Below are positions 14,849 through 24,016 of a stretch of 64,000 nt of DNA, piece by piece (the stretch's first letter is position 1; every line of letters starts with the position of its first letter). The notes under the pieces were generated by a model. That model saw only the letters and a program-made list of their open reading frames with translations, did no database searches and had not been told where the DNA came from. The stretch comes from Bacteroidota bacterium. Lineage in GTDB: Bacteria > Bacteroidota > Bacteroidia > B-17B0 > Aurantibacillaceae. Position numbers and translations under genes: made by a program. The stretch covers positions 1 to 64,000 of the forward strand of contig JAFDXR010000020.1 in the NCBI GenBank assembly GCA_018267825.1, written 5' to 3'.

Positions 14849-14860
14849 TGGGTATACCCA
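14849..14860. promoter_or_regulatory. 12-bp palindrome TGGGTATACCCA upstream of the small-gene operon
   Basis: This is an exact palindrome about 90 bases before the ATG at 14952. A CACCTTTG word near 14891-14898 resembles a -7 element (TAnnTTTG with one mismatch). It is a candidate operator. The rest of 14730-14951 shows nothing else I can interpret. Confidence 0.4.
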
Positions 14861-14951
14861 TAGGTTAAGCCCATGCCAAAAATCTGCCCCCACCTTTGTG
14901 TTGTTAAACTAAAAAATCAAAACGACAATTAACAATTAAAAACGACAGAAA

Positions 14952-15347
14952 ATGGAAAAAACAGCAGAAAAAACAAACACAGCAAACACCACAATGATTA
15001 GTACAAACTGCGCATCACACGACATGGTAGTACAAATCTTAACAGAACACAAAATAGCTTACAAAGAGCTTGGTAAAGACCAGAAAGAAAACACCGTTCT
15101 TCAAGTAACTTATACAGATGAGCAAAAGCCTCTTGTTAATGATATTCAAGTCCTCATTAATTTCATTGAAGATGTGCTTGCCTTATTCATGCCAATAGCA
15201 ATCAAATTTTTAAAAGCCTTTGGTGAAGAAGCAGAATCAGCTTTAAAACAATTGCAAGAAAAGTATGCAAAAAAAGATTCAGCCGAAAACTATTCAGAAA
15301 GCAACCCACTAAATCAAAACACAAATGGAAGCGACAACACAAACTAA
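14952..15347 (+). CDS. Small protein of unknown function, island operon gene 1
   Basis: The 131-residue protein has a polar Thr/Asn-rich start, a possible alpha/beta N-terminal part (HDMVVQILTEHKIAYKEL, ENTVLQVTYTDEQ) and one hydrophobic amphipathic stretch VLALFMPIAIKFLKAF at about residues 76-91. The tail is charged and then Asn/Ser-rich and disordered. There is no signal peptide and no known family. It overlaps the next gene by 23 bases and opens a tight group of four genes (14952-16611), transcribed toward the serine recombinase. Confidence 0.65.
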   Translation: MEKTAEKTNTANTTMISTNCASHDMVVQILTEHKIAYKELGKDQKENTVLQVTYTDEQKPLVNDIQVLINFIEDVLALFMPIAIKFLKAFGEEAESALKQLQEKYAKKDSAENYSESNPLNQNTNGSDNTN

Positions 15348-15672
15348 TCAAAATACAACACCCAATAACTCAGCAGCCAATATCCCCGAATGGGTAATGC
15401 ACTTGCTTACGGGACTTGGCACTATGGGCGCAGAATACATGTTATTTATTAAACCCTTGCAAGAAAAAATGGAACTGCAAACACAATTAATAAAAGAATA
15501 TGGAGAACGTATTGAGGAATTAGAAGAACTATTGCAAAGCCCTCGAAAAACAAAGAGAGTTTCCCGAACCACTCAAGAAGATGAAGACGATGATGAAAAT
15601 GAGTTGTTTAGCATAAAACGAAAACCAGTTTCACATTCAAAGGCAAACAGACCCACGCATTTAAGACTATAA
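15325..15672 (+). CDS. Small coiled-coil protein of unknown function, island operon gene 2
   Basis: The 115-residue protein has an Asn/Thr-rich leader and a hydrophobic segment (WVMHLLTGLGTMGAEYMLFI, residues 22-41). A short coiled coil (QTQLIKEYGERIEELEELL) follows, then a very acidic run (EDEDDDENE) and a basic tail. The hydrophobic-then-coiled-coil arrangement resembles the preceding protein, and the two may interact. No known family. The start overlaps the upstream gene, and the next gene begins three bases after its stop codon. Confidence 0.65.
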   Translation: MEATTQTNQNTTPNNSAANIPEWVMHLLTGLGTMGAEYMLFIKPLQEKMELQTQLIKEYGERIEELEELLQSPRKTKRVSRTTQEDEDDDENELFSIKRKPVSHSKANRPTHLRL

Positions 15673-15674
15673 CT

Positions 15675-15935
15675 ATGAAACCAAGAAATACGAAAGAAGA
15701 AATTATCAAAGTACCGTCAGACATACTACTGGATGTATTAACTGTAATAGTTAAAGAACGTTTACGTCACGAAATATCACAAGTATACGGAAACAGGGGA
15801 ATCGTAGAAATTTCTTTATACCTAAGTAATGATACGTCAAAACATGAAAAGGTATTAGATAATATTCAATCTATAATGGAAGAATATAACGAGTACAGGT
15901 ATTCACAGAACGAAGAATTAAACTGGAAAGAATAA
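15675..15935 (+). CDS. Small protein of unknown function, island operon gene 3
   Basis: The 86-residue protein is soluble, with a predicted helix (SDILLDVLTVIVKERLRHEIS) then a strand-helix pair (GIVEISLYLSND, KVLDNIQSIMEEYNEY). No signal peptide, no recognised motif. It is packed between neighbours with two- and one-base gaps, which supports it being a real translated gene of the island operon. Confidence 0.6.
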   Translation: MKPRNTKEEIIKVPSDILLDVLTVIVKERLRHEISQVYGNRGIVEISLYLSNDTSKHEKVLDNIQSIMEEYNEYRYSQNEELNWKE

Positions 15936-15936
15936 G

Positions 15937-16611
15937 ATGGAAAAAGAGTGTTTGCATTGTAAGAAAATATACAAAATTCAAAGAATTGATGCGATTTATT
16001 GTTCTCGCTCTTGCCGACAAATGGCTTATATGCTCAGAAAAGCAGTAGCAGCAAAAACAATTTCTTCAAATGAGATTTTAAGTGGTGGTAATCAAATAAC
16101 CACTAAAATTCAGCCTGAAAAAAGTATGACCGAAACACCAATTTTCATTAAAACAGCGCAAAAGTATATTAATCACGATAGTAGATTTTTGCAAAAAATT
16201 AGGTTAGAAACAGTAGATAATGACAAACTATTAGCTTTAAACAAATGCCTTAAAACCCACCAAGACATTCATAATTATTGGATAGGACAACGCTTGCGTT
16301 GCTTAATAGAATGTTTGCTATTGTTTTCAGAAGCAAACCTTACACCCGTAACTGACCTTATGGAATTATGCAATGCTTTTACTTATCTACGTAAATCAAT
16401 TCACTACCAAAGTATGAATGAAATATTTCCTTATAAAACCGTAATAGAAAACCTAAATTATAAACTAAAAACATTGTGTTTAAAATGCAAGAAAAATGAA
16501 CAGATAAAATTCAGGATGCAAGAAAAGGATAAGATAGAGTTGATAGTAGTTCGTTATGAACTTGCCCAATTTTTCAGGAAAGAAAAATTCAGTCAACTAA
16601 ATTTTGAATAA
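15937..16611 (+). CDS. Zinc-ribbon-type protein of unknown function, island operon gene 4
   Basis: The 224-residue protein opens with four cysteines in a C-x2-C-x13-C-x3-C pattern (CLHCKK ... YCSRSCRQ), a probable zinc-binding finger similar to those in many small Bacteroidota mobile-element proteins. The rest is helical and basic, with a second CLKCKK motif near residue 185 that could bind metal too. It may bind DNA or RNA. Function unknown. It starts one base after the previous stop codon and ends the operon; a small hairpin follows at about 16644-16661. Confidence 0.7.
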   Translation: MEKECLHCKKIYKIQRIDAIYCSRSCRQMAYMLRKAVAAKTISSNEILSGGNQITTKIQPEKSMTETPIFIKTAQKYINHDSRFLQKIRLETVDNDKLLALNKCLKTHQDIHNYWIGQRLRCLIECLLLFSEANLTPVTDLMELCNAFTYLRKSIHYQSMNEIFPYKTVIENLNYKLKTLCLKCKKNEQIKFRMQEKDKIELIVVRYELAQFFRKEKFSQLNFE

Positions 16612-16643
16612 GCAAATTTAATAACAATAAATTAGCAGTATTT

Positions 16644-16661
16644 ACAGCCTTTTCGGGCTGT
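16644..16661. other. Short hairpin after the island operon
   Basis: ACAGCC and GGCTGT are complementary around a 6-base loop and sit between the zinc-ribbon gene and the next gene. No T-run follows on either strand in the right place, so I do not call it a terminator. Confidence 0.3.
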
Positions 16662-16764
16662 TAAAAAAAGAACTTTTGTGTGTGGAAAGATTTGATTATC
16701 TTAGACATTAACCCTGAATTCTATGGGTTTTTACAAGAGTTCTTTGACATGCTGGGAGGTGAAA

Positions 16765-16977
16765 ATGAAAAAACATAAAAGACTGAGCATAGAAGAACTA
16801 AAGAGTTATCCGGGCTTTGAAATTTTTACGGAAGAAGAAGCGGAGCAAGCTATTAAAACATTAGAAAGCTTGTCTATTCTTCTTTACGAACTGTTCATGA
16901 AAGAAAAGAATGAAAATGTAAAACATTTAAAACAAGAAGAAAATCATGAAACAGAACAACAACGCCTTGCTGCTTAA
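16765..16977 (+). CDS. Small protein upstream of the serine recombinase
   Basis: This 70-residue, helical, charged protein begins MKKHKRLSIEELKS. I chose ATG at 16765 because a full Shine-Dalgarno sequence (GGGAGGTG) sits six bases upstream, which is notable where such sites are rare; a longer frame from 16723 is possible but lacks one. The reading FEIFTEEEAEQAIKTLESLSILLYELF is amphipathic. It overlaps the recombinase gene by 32 bases, so it may be a recombination directionality or accessory factor, or simply a translation-coupling leader. Unknown family. Confidence 0.6.
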   Translation: MKKHKRLSIEELKSYPGFEIFTEEEAEQAIKTLESLSILLYELFMKEKNENVKHLKQEENHETEQQRLAA

Positions 16978-18634
16978 TAAATTTGCAAAAGGCAAACAAT
17001 CGGATACCATAGTTACAGAGGTATTAAATTGTGTCATTTACACCCGTGTAAGCTCAAAAGAGCAAATGGACACAAACCAAAGTCTTGAATGGCAAAAAAA
17101 ATATTGCGAAGAGTATGCAATCAAAAATAAACTCAACATCAAGGGTTACTTTGGCGGAACTTATGAAAGTGCAAAAAGTGATGAGCGTAAGGAGTTCAAC
17201 CGGATGCTAAAATTTGTAAAAGCCAGTAAAGAAGAGATAACTTATATCCTTGTTTACAGTTTGGATAGATTTAGCAGAACAGGAGATAGCGCCATTTATA
17301 TTGCCAGTGAACTAAAGAAAGTTGGTGTTAACATCATGGCTGTTACACAGCCAATAGATACCAATTCACACGCAGGTGCTTTGCAACAAAACATCCAGTT
17401 TATTTTCAGCAAATACGATAATGATTTGCGAAGACAAAAAACCATTGACGGCATGCGTGAAAAATTACTTCGTGGAGAATGGATTGGTGTTGCACCCAAA
17501 GGTTATAGGTATGTAAAAGGAGCCGAAAAGCAAACCATCATTATCAATGAGCAGGGAGAGTTGGTTCGGCAAGCTTTTGAGTGGCGTGCCAATGGAATGA
17601 CCTACGATCACATTGTAGAGAAATTAGCGAACTACGGAATGAAAATGCCAAAGCAAACCTTAACAGACACTTTCAGAAATCCTTTTTACTGTGGTTATCT
17701 TTCGCATAATCTTCTGAATGGTGAGTTAGCTAAAGGGAAACATCCTCCACTTATAAGCGAGGAATTGTTTTTTAGGGTGAATGAACTTAAGAAAACAGAT
17801 GGGTTTAAATGCAACAAGGTAAATGACAACTTGCCGCTTCGGGTATTTGTAAAGGATGCAGAAACGGGCGTTCCATTCACTGGCTATCTTGTAAAAAAGA
17901 AAGGGCTTTATTACTATAAAGTCAATAAGATTGGAATACACGTCAATAGAAGCGTCAAGATTATGCATTCCAAGTTTCATGAGTTATTATCCCAATATGA
18001 GATAAACCCTGCCTATTTGGAGCCTTTAAAGGCGCAATTAGGTTATACTTGGGAAAACCTGACAGAAACCAACACAAGCGAGAAAAAGGGGCTTTCCTTG
18101 CAATTACATTCGGCAGAGGAAGAATTCAAAATCCTACGTAAAAGGCATGCTTTAGGGCAGGTAAGTTTGGATGTTTATACAGAGTTTGGCGAGGAAATGG
18201 AAAAGAAGGTAAAAGCTATTTCTGAAGAACTAGCAAAATTGGAACAAAATTTATCGAACCCAAAAGAGCTCATCAATTACACCTGCAAAATGGCCTGTAA
18301 CCTTAGTAAAATGTGGGATTGTGGCGACTTCTACCAAAAACAGATGTTTCAAAACACCATGTTTCCTGCCGGTTTGGGTTATGATGCAAAAATTGAGCAT
18401 TATCGAACCGCAGAAGTAAATTGCATTTTCTCTCTAATCGCTGATTTATCAAAGGATTGGAGCGAAAATAAAAACGGGACTTCTCAAATTTTTATTGAAA
18501 AGTCCCGCTCAGTACCCAGGACGGGACTCGAACCCGTACACCTTGCGGCACACGCCCCTCAAACGTGCTTGTCTACCAATTCCAACACCTGGGCAGGTGT
18601 AATAAGGGACCGCAAATTTGGGAATTTTTTTTAA
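16946..18634 (+). CDS. Large serine recombinase whose frame runs through tRNA-Leu
   Basis: The resolvase/invertase catalytic domain (about residues 29-165) has IYTRVSSKEQ with the nucleophile Ser36 and SLDRFSRTGD. The 'recombinase' DNA-binding domain follows (about 170-260, GVAPKGYRY), then a beta-ribbon part and a coiled coil (LHSAEEEFKILRKRHALG onward). It lacks the zinc-ribbon cysteines of many family members. The natural protein probably ends near residue 505: the last 50-odd codons are the antisense of the tRNA-Leu terminator and of the tRNA itself (SVPRTGLEPVH). The stop seen at 18632-18634 is therefore chromosomal. It is likely the integrase of the island or of the iteron module. Confidence 0.9.
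   Translation: MKQNNNALLLNKFAKGKQSDTIVTEVLNCVIYTRVSSKEQMDTNQSLEWQKKYCEEYAIKNKLNIKGYFGGTYESAKSDERKEFNRMLKFVKASKEEITYILVYSLDRFSRTGDSAIYIASELKKVGVNIMAVTQPIDTNSHAGALQQNIQFIFSKYDNDLRRQKTIDGMREKLLRGEWIGVAPKGYRYVKGAEKQTIIINEQGELVRQAFEWRANGMTYDHIVEKLANYGMKMPKQTLTDTFRNPFYCGYLSHNLLNGELAKGKHPPLISEELFFRVNELKKTDGFKCNKVNDNLPLRVFVKDAETGVPFTGYLVKKKGLYYYKVNKIGIHVNRSVKIMHSKFHELLSQYEINPAYLEPLKAQLGYTWENLTETNTSEKKGLSLQLHSAEEEFKILRKRHALGQVSLDVYTEFGEEMEKKVKAISEELAKLEQNLSNPKELINYTCKMACNLSKMWDCGDFYQKQMFQNTMFPAGLGYDAKIEHYRTAEVNCIFSLIADLSKDWSENKNGTSQIFIEKSRSVPRTGLEPVHLAAHAPQTCLSTNSNTWAGVIRDRKFGNFF
18463..18507 (-). terminator. Terminator of tRNA-Leu
   Basis: On the minus strand an 8-bp stem (CGGGACTT / AAGTCCCG, 17-base loop) is followed by GTTTTTATTTTC. 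It begins five bases after the tRNA 3' end. It also lies inside the serine recombinase reading frame. Confidence 0.8.
18513..18594 (-). tRNA. tRNA-Leu (anticodon GAG)
   Basis: The cloverleaf reads on the minus strand. The acceptor stem is GCCCAGG with CCTGGGT (first pair G-U), with D-arm TTGGAATTGGTAGACAAG. The anticodon stem CACGT/GCGTG has loop TTGAGGG, giving GAG at positions 34-36. A long class II variable arm (GTGCCGCAAGGTGT) and T-arm GGGTTCGAGTCCC follow. The long variable arm and GAG agree on leucine. CCA is not encoded. It reads CUC/CUU codons. Confidence 0.93.
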
Positions 18635-18645
18635 TATTGCATAAC

Positions 18646-20583
18646 ATGAATTATAATTCGCTGAAAGAGAACGCATTTTTTATTTTTTTACTCCTTTTAG
18701 CCACACTTTTACGCCTTATTCCCCTCCCGGAGTACCAGTTCTCTCACGATGAACTCAGCGCCCTGAGTCGCACCATTTTCCCCGACCTCGGTCAAACCAT
18801 CCGTTACGGCGCCCAGTATACCGATACGCACCCCATCCTGGTGCAGGTATTCCTGTATTATTGGGTCAAGCTGGTGGGTTATTCCGAAATCGGAATCAAA
18901 CTGCCTTTTATATTCTGCGGGCTTCTCTCCGTGATCGTTTCCTACCGCTTTGCAAAGCGCTGGTTTGGTAAGCAGGCTGCCCTGTTCGCCCAATTGATCA
19001 CCGCCTGTTCGTTTGTTTTTATCATATACAGCAGCTATGCCCGCATGTATGCACCGGGTGTATTGTTTTCCATGCTCGTCGTTAGCTACCTGTTCCGTAT
19101 CGCCTTCGATGAGCAGGTTCCTAAAAAAGTATATGCCTGGTTCGGTCTTTTCTGCCTGCTGAGTGCCCTCAACAATCACCTCAATGCACTCTTTGCCATG
19201 ACCTGCGCCTTGGCAGGACTTTTTCTGGCGATCCGGGTCAAACGCCTGTGGCCGTACCTGCTTACCTGCGTAGCTGTGGTGCTGGTGTATCTGCCGCATC
19301 TGCCCGTTACACTCACACAATTTCAACTCGGTGGACTTGGTGTGGCCGACAATGGCTGGTTGCCTCCGCCTAAACCCGGTGTACTCGTCGATTTTATGCG
19401 GGTACTGTTCGGTACCGGTAAAGCCGGCCTGGCCATGCTCATGCTCCTGGCGGTGGTGGTGCTGTTCAGCTTCCGCAGCAAGGTGCGTATAAGCGGACGT
19501 CAATGGCTGCTCCTGTTTTTATTTGCTGTCAATTACCTGGTCATACACCTGTACTCCATTTACAAATCGCCCGTTCTGCAGTATTCGGTATTGTTGTTTC
19601 CGGGTACCTGCCTGCTGTGGTTCATGGCTTCTTTTTACAGGGCCTTGCCCAAAACACTGTTCTATTTGTTTATGGGTGTTAGTCTCGTTTTATTGCTGTT
19701 TCAGGGCATTGTGCAGAAACATGAATTGCGGGAGGCTCATTACCAGGCCTACGAAACCATGGTGAAACAGAGCCTGCAACAAGGCAACGACCATGGAGAC
19801 AGCTGCGTTACATCCATCTTTGCAGCCGAACAGTTTTTTATCACGGCTTATGAGCTCAAGTATAAAACCCCTTTATCGTATAAACTTACGACAGATACGG
19901 CGCTGGCTGATGTGCAGCATATTCGCCATTACATCAGTCATCTGCCGGCTGTTAAACAGCACATGGTATTGGGAGATCCCGATCCGCTGCTGATAGCCCT
20001 TTGCCGCGAACGGTTCCCGTATCTGCACGACCATGTACAGGGGTATTTCTACAACGCACTTACCCTGTCATCGGCCACTCCTGCAAAGGAAATGCAATCC
20101 GATCAGAGCCTTCTGAAGTCCTGGGAACTGTTGCATAAAGCATCACCTTTCACCATGGAGAGCCGCATTCAGCCTGCACCGGATGGTATCTGTAAAGTGG
20201 ATTCAATGGCCGGTGAATTTCCCCTGACGTTTAAAGCTAAATTTTCGGATCTCGGAACCCGACATGGGCAGTGGCTCCTGGCCGATGTGGAGTTTGATGC
20301 TGATTCACTGCCATTGGCGGACGATATAGTGTGTGTGTCGGTAAATACGGCTGACAGTACCAAAAATTATTTCACAGCCGCGAAGTTCGCCGATTTTAAA
20401 ACGGGCCAGTCACACAACCGGCTTTACCTGCAGGTGTTCATCGGCTCCGATAGCGATGAGTGGAGGAGGAGCGGAGAGTTTGCCTGTTACATCTGGAAGC
20501 GCAGCAAGGCTGTTCTGCGCATCCGGCATTTCAGGTTGCAACAGATCGATTACAACCCCGATAAATGGAGGCTCTGGGAGTAA
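18646..20583 (+). CDS. Glycosyltransferase family 39-like membrane protein
   Basis: The 645-residue protein begins MNYNSLKENAFFIFLLLLATLLRLIPLPE; ATG at 18646 is chosen because the frame upstream overlaps the tRNA gene. About ten membrane helices fill residues 10-400. The first loop carries SHDELSALSR, matching the acidic motif of the PMT/ArnT-like (GT-C) fold, and TDTHPILVQVFLYYWVKL is also typical. These enzymes move sugars from polyprenyl phosphates to lipids or proteins on the outer face of the membrane. The C-terminal third (about 400-645) is a soluble domain with a beta-rich end. Acceptor unknown. It is the first clearly chromosomal gene right of the island. Confidence 0.85.
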   Translation: MNYNSLKENAFFIFLLLLATLLRLIPLPEYQFSHDELSALSRTIFPDLGQTIRYGAQYTDTHPILVQVFLYYWVKLVGYSEIGIKLPFIFCGLLSVIVSYRFAKRWFGKQAALFAQLITACSFVFIIYSSYARMYAPGVLFSMLVVSYLFRIAFDEQVPKKVYAWFGLFCLLSALNNHLNALFAMTCALAGLFLAIRVKRLWPYLLTCVAVVLVYLPHLPVTLTQFQLGGLGVADNGWLPPPKPGVLVDFMRVLFGTGKAGLAMLMLLAVVVLFSFRSKVRISGRQWLLLFLFAVNYLVIHLYSIYKSPVLQYSVLLFPGTCLLWFMASFYRALPKTLFYLFMGVSLVLLLFQGIVQKHELREAHYQAYETMVKQSLQQGNDHGDSCVTSIFAAEQFFITAYELKYKTPLSYKLTTDTALADVQHIRHYISHLPAVKQHMVLGDPDPLLIALCRERFPYLHDHVQGYFYNALTLSSATPAKEMQSDQSLLKSWELLHKASPFTMESRIQPAPDGICKVDSMAGEFPLTFKAKFSDLGTRHGQWLLADVEFDADSLPLADDIVCVSVNTADSTKNYFTAAKFADFKTGQSHNRLYLQVFIGSDSDEWRRSGEFACYIWKRSKAVLRIRHFRLQQIDYNPDKWRLWE

Positions 20584-20659
20584 ACTACGGGTTATCCACT
20601 AATTTTGAACAGAACCTTTCTGTTTTTTACATTATGCCTAACTTAGCGCACGTTTTTAA

Positions 20660-21967
<1,308 letters not shown>

Positions 21968-21977
21968 TATCCGAATC

Positions 21978-22008
21978 GGGGGAGGGCAAAAGCTCTCCCT
22001 TTTTTATT
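21978..22008 (+). terminator. Rho-independent terminator of eno
   Basis: GGGAGGGC and GCTCTCCC pair (one G-U) around AAAA and are followed by six T. It begins about ten bases after the enolase stop codon. Confidence 0.85.
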
Positions 22009-22622
22009 TAACTCCTATCATAGCAAGCCAGGCAGCGCGATACCTTATCTACCGGGTCATATAATTATGTTTGACCAGATGAGGCCCCGGAGGAGCGAAC
22101 ATGAATCTGCATATATTTTTTCGCTTGATTGACGTAAATCCATGTTTTGCTCCTGCAGAGCAATGATCTCCTGCCTGGGTTTGAGAATTAATCATATTTG
22201 ACCCCGCTGGGTCCATGGATCGGGTATCTTACCTGAATTTTCATACTCGAAAAATGGAATGATCATTCAAAACCTACACACATTGGCCCGGAGGGGCCAG
22301 ACCTTATTAATACAGACATATATTTGCTACACTTGGCTCCGGAGGAGCCAAACATTTATAACTTTTTGTAGCCCTGTTGTTAAGATCATGAACATTGTTC
22401 CACCACAAAGCAACTTTTGTTATCTGCTCTATACAACCAGCCCCATCAGCACTGCTTTGTGCAGGGCCCCGGGACCCCATTATTTCTGCAGTCGGGCAAG
22501 GGTTTTTCAGCCCGCAGAGAACCAAACGAAAACTTAATGGTTGTTTAAAGATAATTGGGCAAAATTTATTTGCACATACCAAAACAACCCATAAATTTAC
22601 AGGGATTTTAAAAGACGAAACA
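22009..22622. repeat. Intergenic region with REP-like palindromes
   Basis: More than 600 bases without a supported gene separate eno and gltA. The region contains several short palindromes of one style, with GGAG or a similar core: TTGCTC/GAGCAA (22147-22163), GACCC/GGGTC (22200-22213), TGGCCC/GGGCCA around GGAG (22284-22299) and TTGGCTCC/GGAGCCAA around GGA (22333-22351). A related half-unit GAGGCCCCGGAGGAGCGAAC lies near 22082. The spacing of the last two is about 50 bases. They look like REP-type interspersed repeats. The gltA promoter should lie nearer 22600, but no clear -7 element stands out. Confidence 0.55.
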
Positions 22623-23948
22623 ATGGACAGATTGAAAGAAAAATTTCAGGTAAAAGCCACAGCACTTAACGCTGAGATCAAAGACATTATCAAGAATCAT
22701 GGTGATCTGAAATTAGGTGACATTACTGTAGCGCAGGTATACCAAGGGATGCGCGGTATGTTAGGAATGGTTACTGAAACCTCTAAACTCGATGCCGAAG
22801 AAGGAATCCGCTTCAGAGGTTACTCGATTCCCGAATTACGTAAACAATTACCAAAAGCACCGGGTGGTACCGAACCGCTTCCGGAAGGCATATTTTACCT
22901 CATGCTGGTGGGCGAACTGCCAACCCAGGATGATGTGACCTTTATTACCAATGAGTGGATGAAACGCAGTCACGTTCCGAAACACGTATTCGACGTGATC
23001 GAGAAACTGCCTGTGGATACACATCCCATGACCCAGTTTGTGATAGCGGTGATGGCTATACAAACCGAAAGCGTATTTGCCAAAGCCTATGCCAAAGGCA
23101 TCAATAAAAAAGACTACTGGGACTATGTGTACGAAGATTCAATGAACCTGATCGCCCGTTTACCGCGCGTTGCAGCTTATATCTATCGTCGTAAATACAA
23201 AAACGGCGCACACATTGAGCCGGATCATAAACTCGATTGGGCTGCAAACTTTGCACACATGCTCGGCTTCGAAGAATTTGATATGAAACGTTTAATGCGT
23301 TTATACCTCACCATTCACGTGGATCATGAAGGTGGAAACGTATCAGCCCATACCACACACCTCGTAGGTTCTGCACTCAGCGATCCATACCTCTCTTTTG
23401 CAGCTGGTATGAATGGCCTCGCAGGTCCTCTCCACGGTCTGGCCAATCAGGAAGTATTAGCCTGGATCATGGAACTGAAAGAAACCCTGGGTGGCGGATT
23501 ACCTACCAAAGAACAGATCGCAGACTATATCAAGAAAACCCTCGCAGAAGGTAAAGTTGTACCTGGATACGGCCATGCTGTATTACGTAAAACAGATCCA
23601 CGCTTTACAGCTCAGCAGGATTTCTATAAAACCTATATCAAACACGACGACATCTGTGAGATCGTTCAGATGATCTATGAAGTAGCACCTCCGATTCTGG
23701 AATCTACCGGCAAGATCAAAAACCCATGGCCTAACGTAGATGCACACTCCGGCGCCTTACTGGTTCACTACGGTATGCATGAGTATGATTTCTACACTGT
23801 ATTATTCGGTGTGTCACGTGCACTGGGTGTATTGGCAAGCCTTATCTGGGACCGTGCAACCGGTTCTCCGATCGAGCGTCCGAACTCCACAACAACCGAA
23901 AACATCAAGGCAAAAATCAAAGCAGCCCAACAGGAAGCAAAAGCCTGA
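22623..23948 (+). CDS. gltA: Citrate synthase
   Basis: The 441-residue enzyme condenses oxaloacetate and acetyl-CoA at the start of the TCA cycle. A longer frame exists upstream, but ATG at 22623 (MDRLKEKFQVK) follows the palindrome-rich spacer and gives family length. Recognisable segments are GMRGMLGMVTETSKLDAEEGIRFRGY split across the N-terminal domain, IHVDHEGGNVSAHTTHLVGSALSDPY with the substrate His, GMNGLAGPLHGLANQEVL, and GYGHAVLRKTDPR with the active-site His; the catalytic Asp is in the C-terminal PNVDAHSG region. A GC-rich terminator follows. Confidence 0.97.
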   Translation: MDRLKEKFQVKATALNAEIKDIIKNHGDLKLGDITVAQVYQGMRGMLGMVTETSKLDAEEGIRFRGYSIPELRKQLPKAPGGTEPLPEGIFYLMLVGELPTQDDVTFITNEWMKRSHVPKHVFDVIEKLPVDTHPMTQFVIAVMAIQTESVFAKAYAKGINKKDYWDYVYEDSMNLIARLPRVAAYIYRRKYKNGAHIEPDHKLDWAANFAHMLGFEEFDMKRLMRLYLTIHVDHEGGNVSAHTTHLVGSALSDPYLSFAAGMNGLAGPLHGLANQEVLAWIMELKETLGGGLPTKEQIADYIKKTLAEGKVVPGYGHAVLRKTDPRFTAQQDFYKTYIKHDDICEIVQMIYEVAPPILESTGKIKNPWPNVDAHSGALLVHYGMHEYDFYTVLFGVSRALGVLASLIWDRATGSPIERPNSTTTENIKAKIKAAQQEAKA

Positions 23949-23968
23949 TGAAATAATTATCCAAAATG

Positions 23969-24000
23969 AAATCCCGGCCTTCAAAAGCCGGGATTTTTGT
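23969..24000 (+). terminator. Rho-independent terminator of gltA
   Basis: AATCCCGGC and GCCGGGATT are perfect complements around an 8-base loop, followed by TTTGTTT. Confidence 0.88.
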
Positions 24001-24016
24001 TTATATTAGGTACCAT

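Larger units (their letters stand above)
1..18462. mobile_element. Putative genomic island ending beside tRNA-Leu
   Basis: The DNA left of about 18.5 kb is visibly richer in A+T than the housekeeping genes to the right and contains only accessory genes: the integron, iterons, small unknown genes and a large serine recombinase. The recombinase gene abuts and overlaps tRNA-Leu(GAG) and its terminator, a usual landing place for integrating elements. The left end lies outside the window, so no att duplication can be shown, and the exact right boundary, somewhere near 18,460-18,513, is inferred. The integron and the serine-recombinase module could also be two independent insertions. Confidence 0.6.

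Noticed and set aside
18565-18645. 27-codon upstream extension of the GT39-like gene
   Set aside because: It overlaps the tRNA-Leu gene; the ATG at 18646 is followed directly by the first membrane helix.
22259-22622. Upstream extension of citrate synthase and an opposite-strand frame
   Set aside because: The extension runs through palindromic intergenic DNA and is not part of the family; the opposite frame is its shadow.
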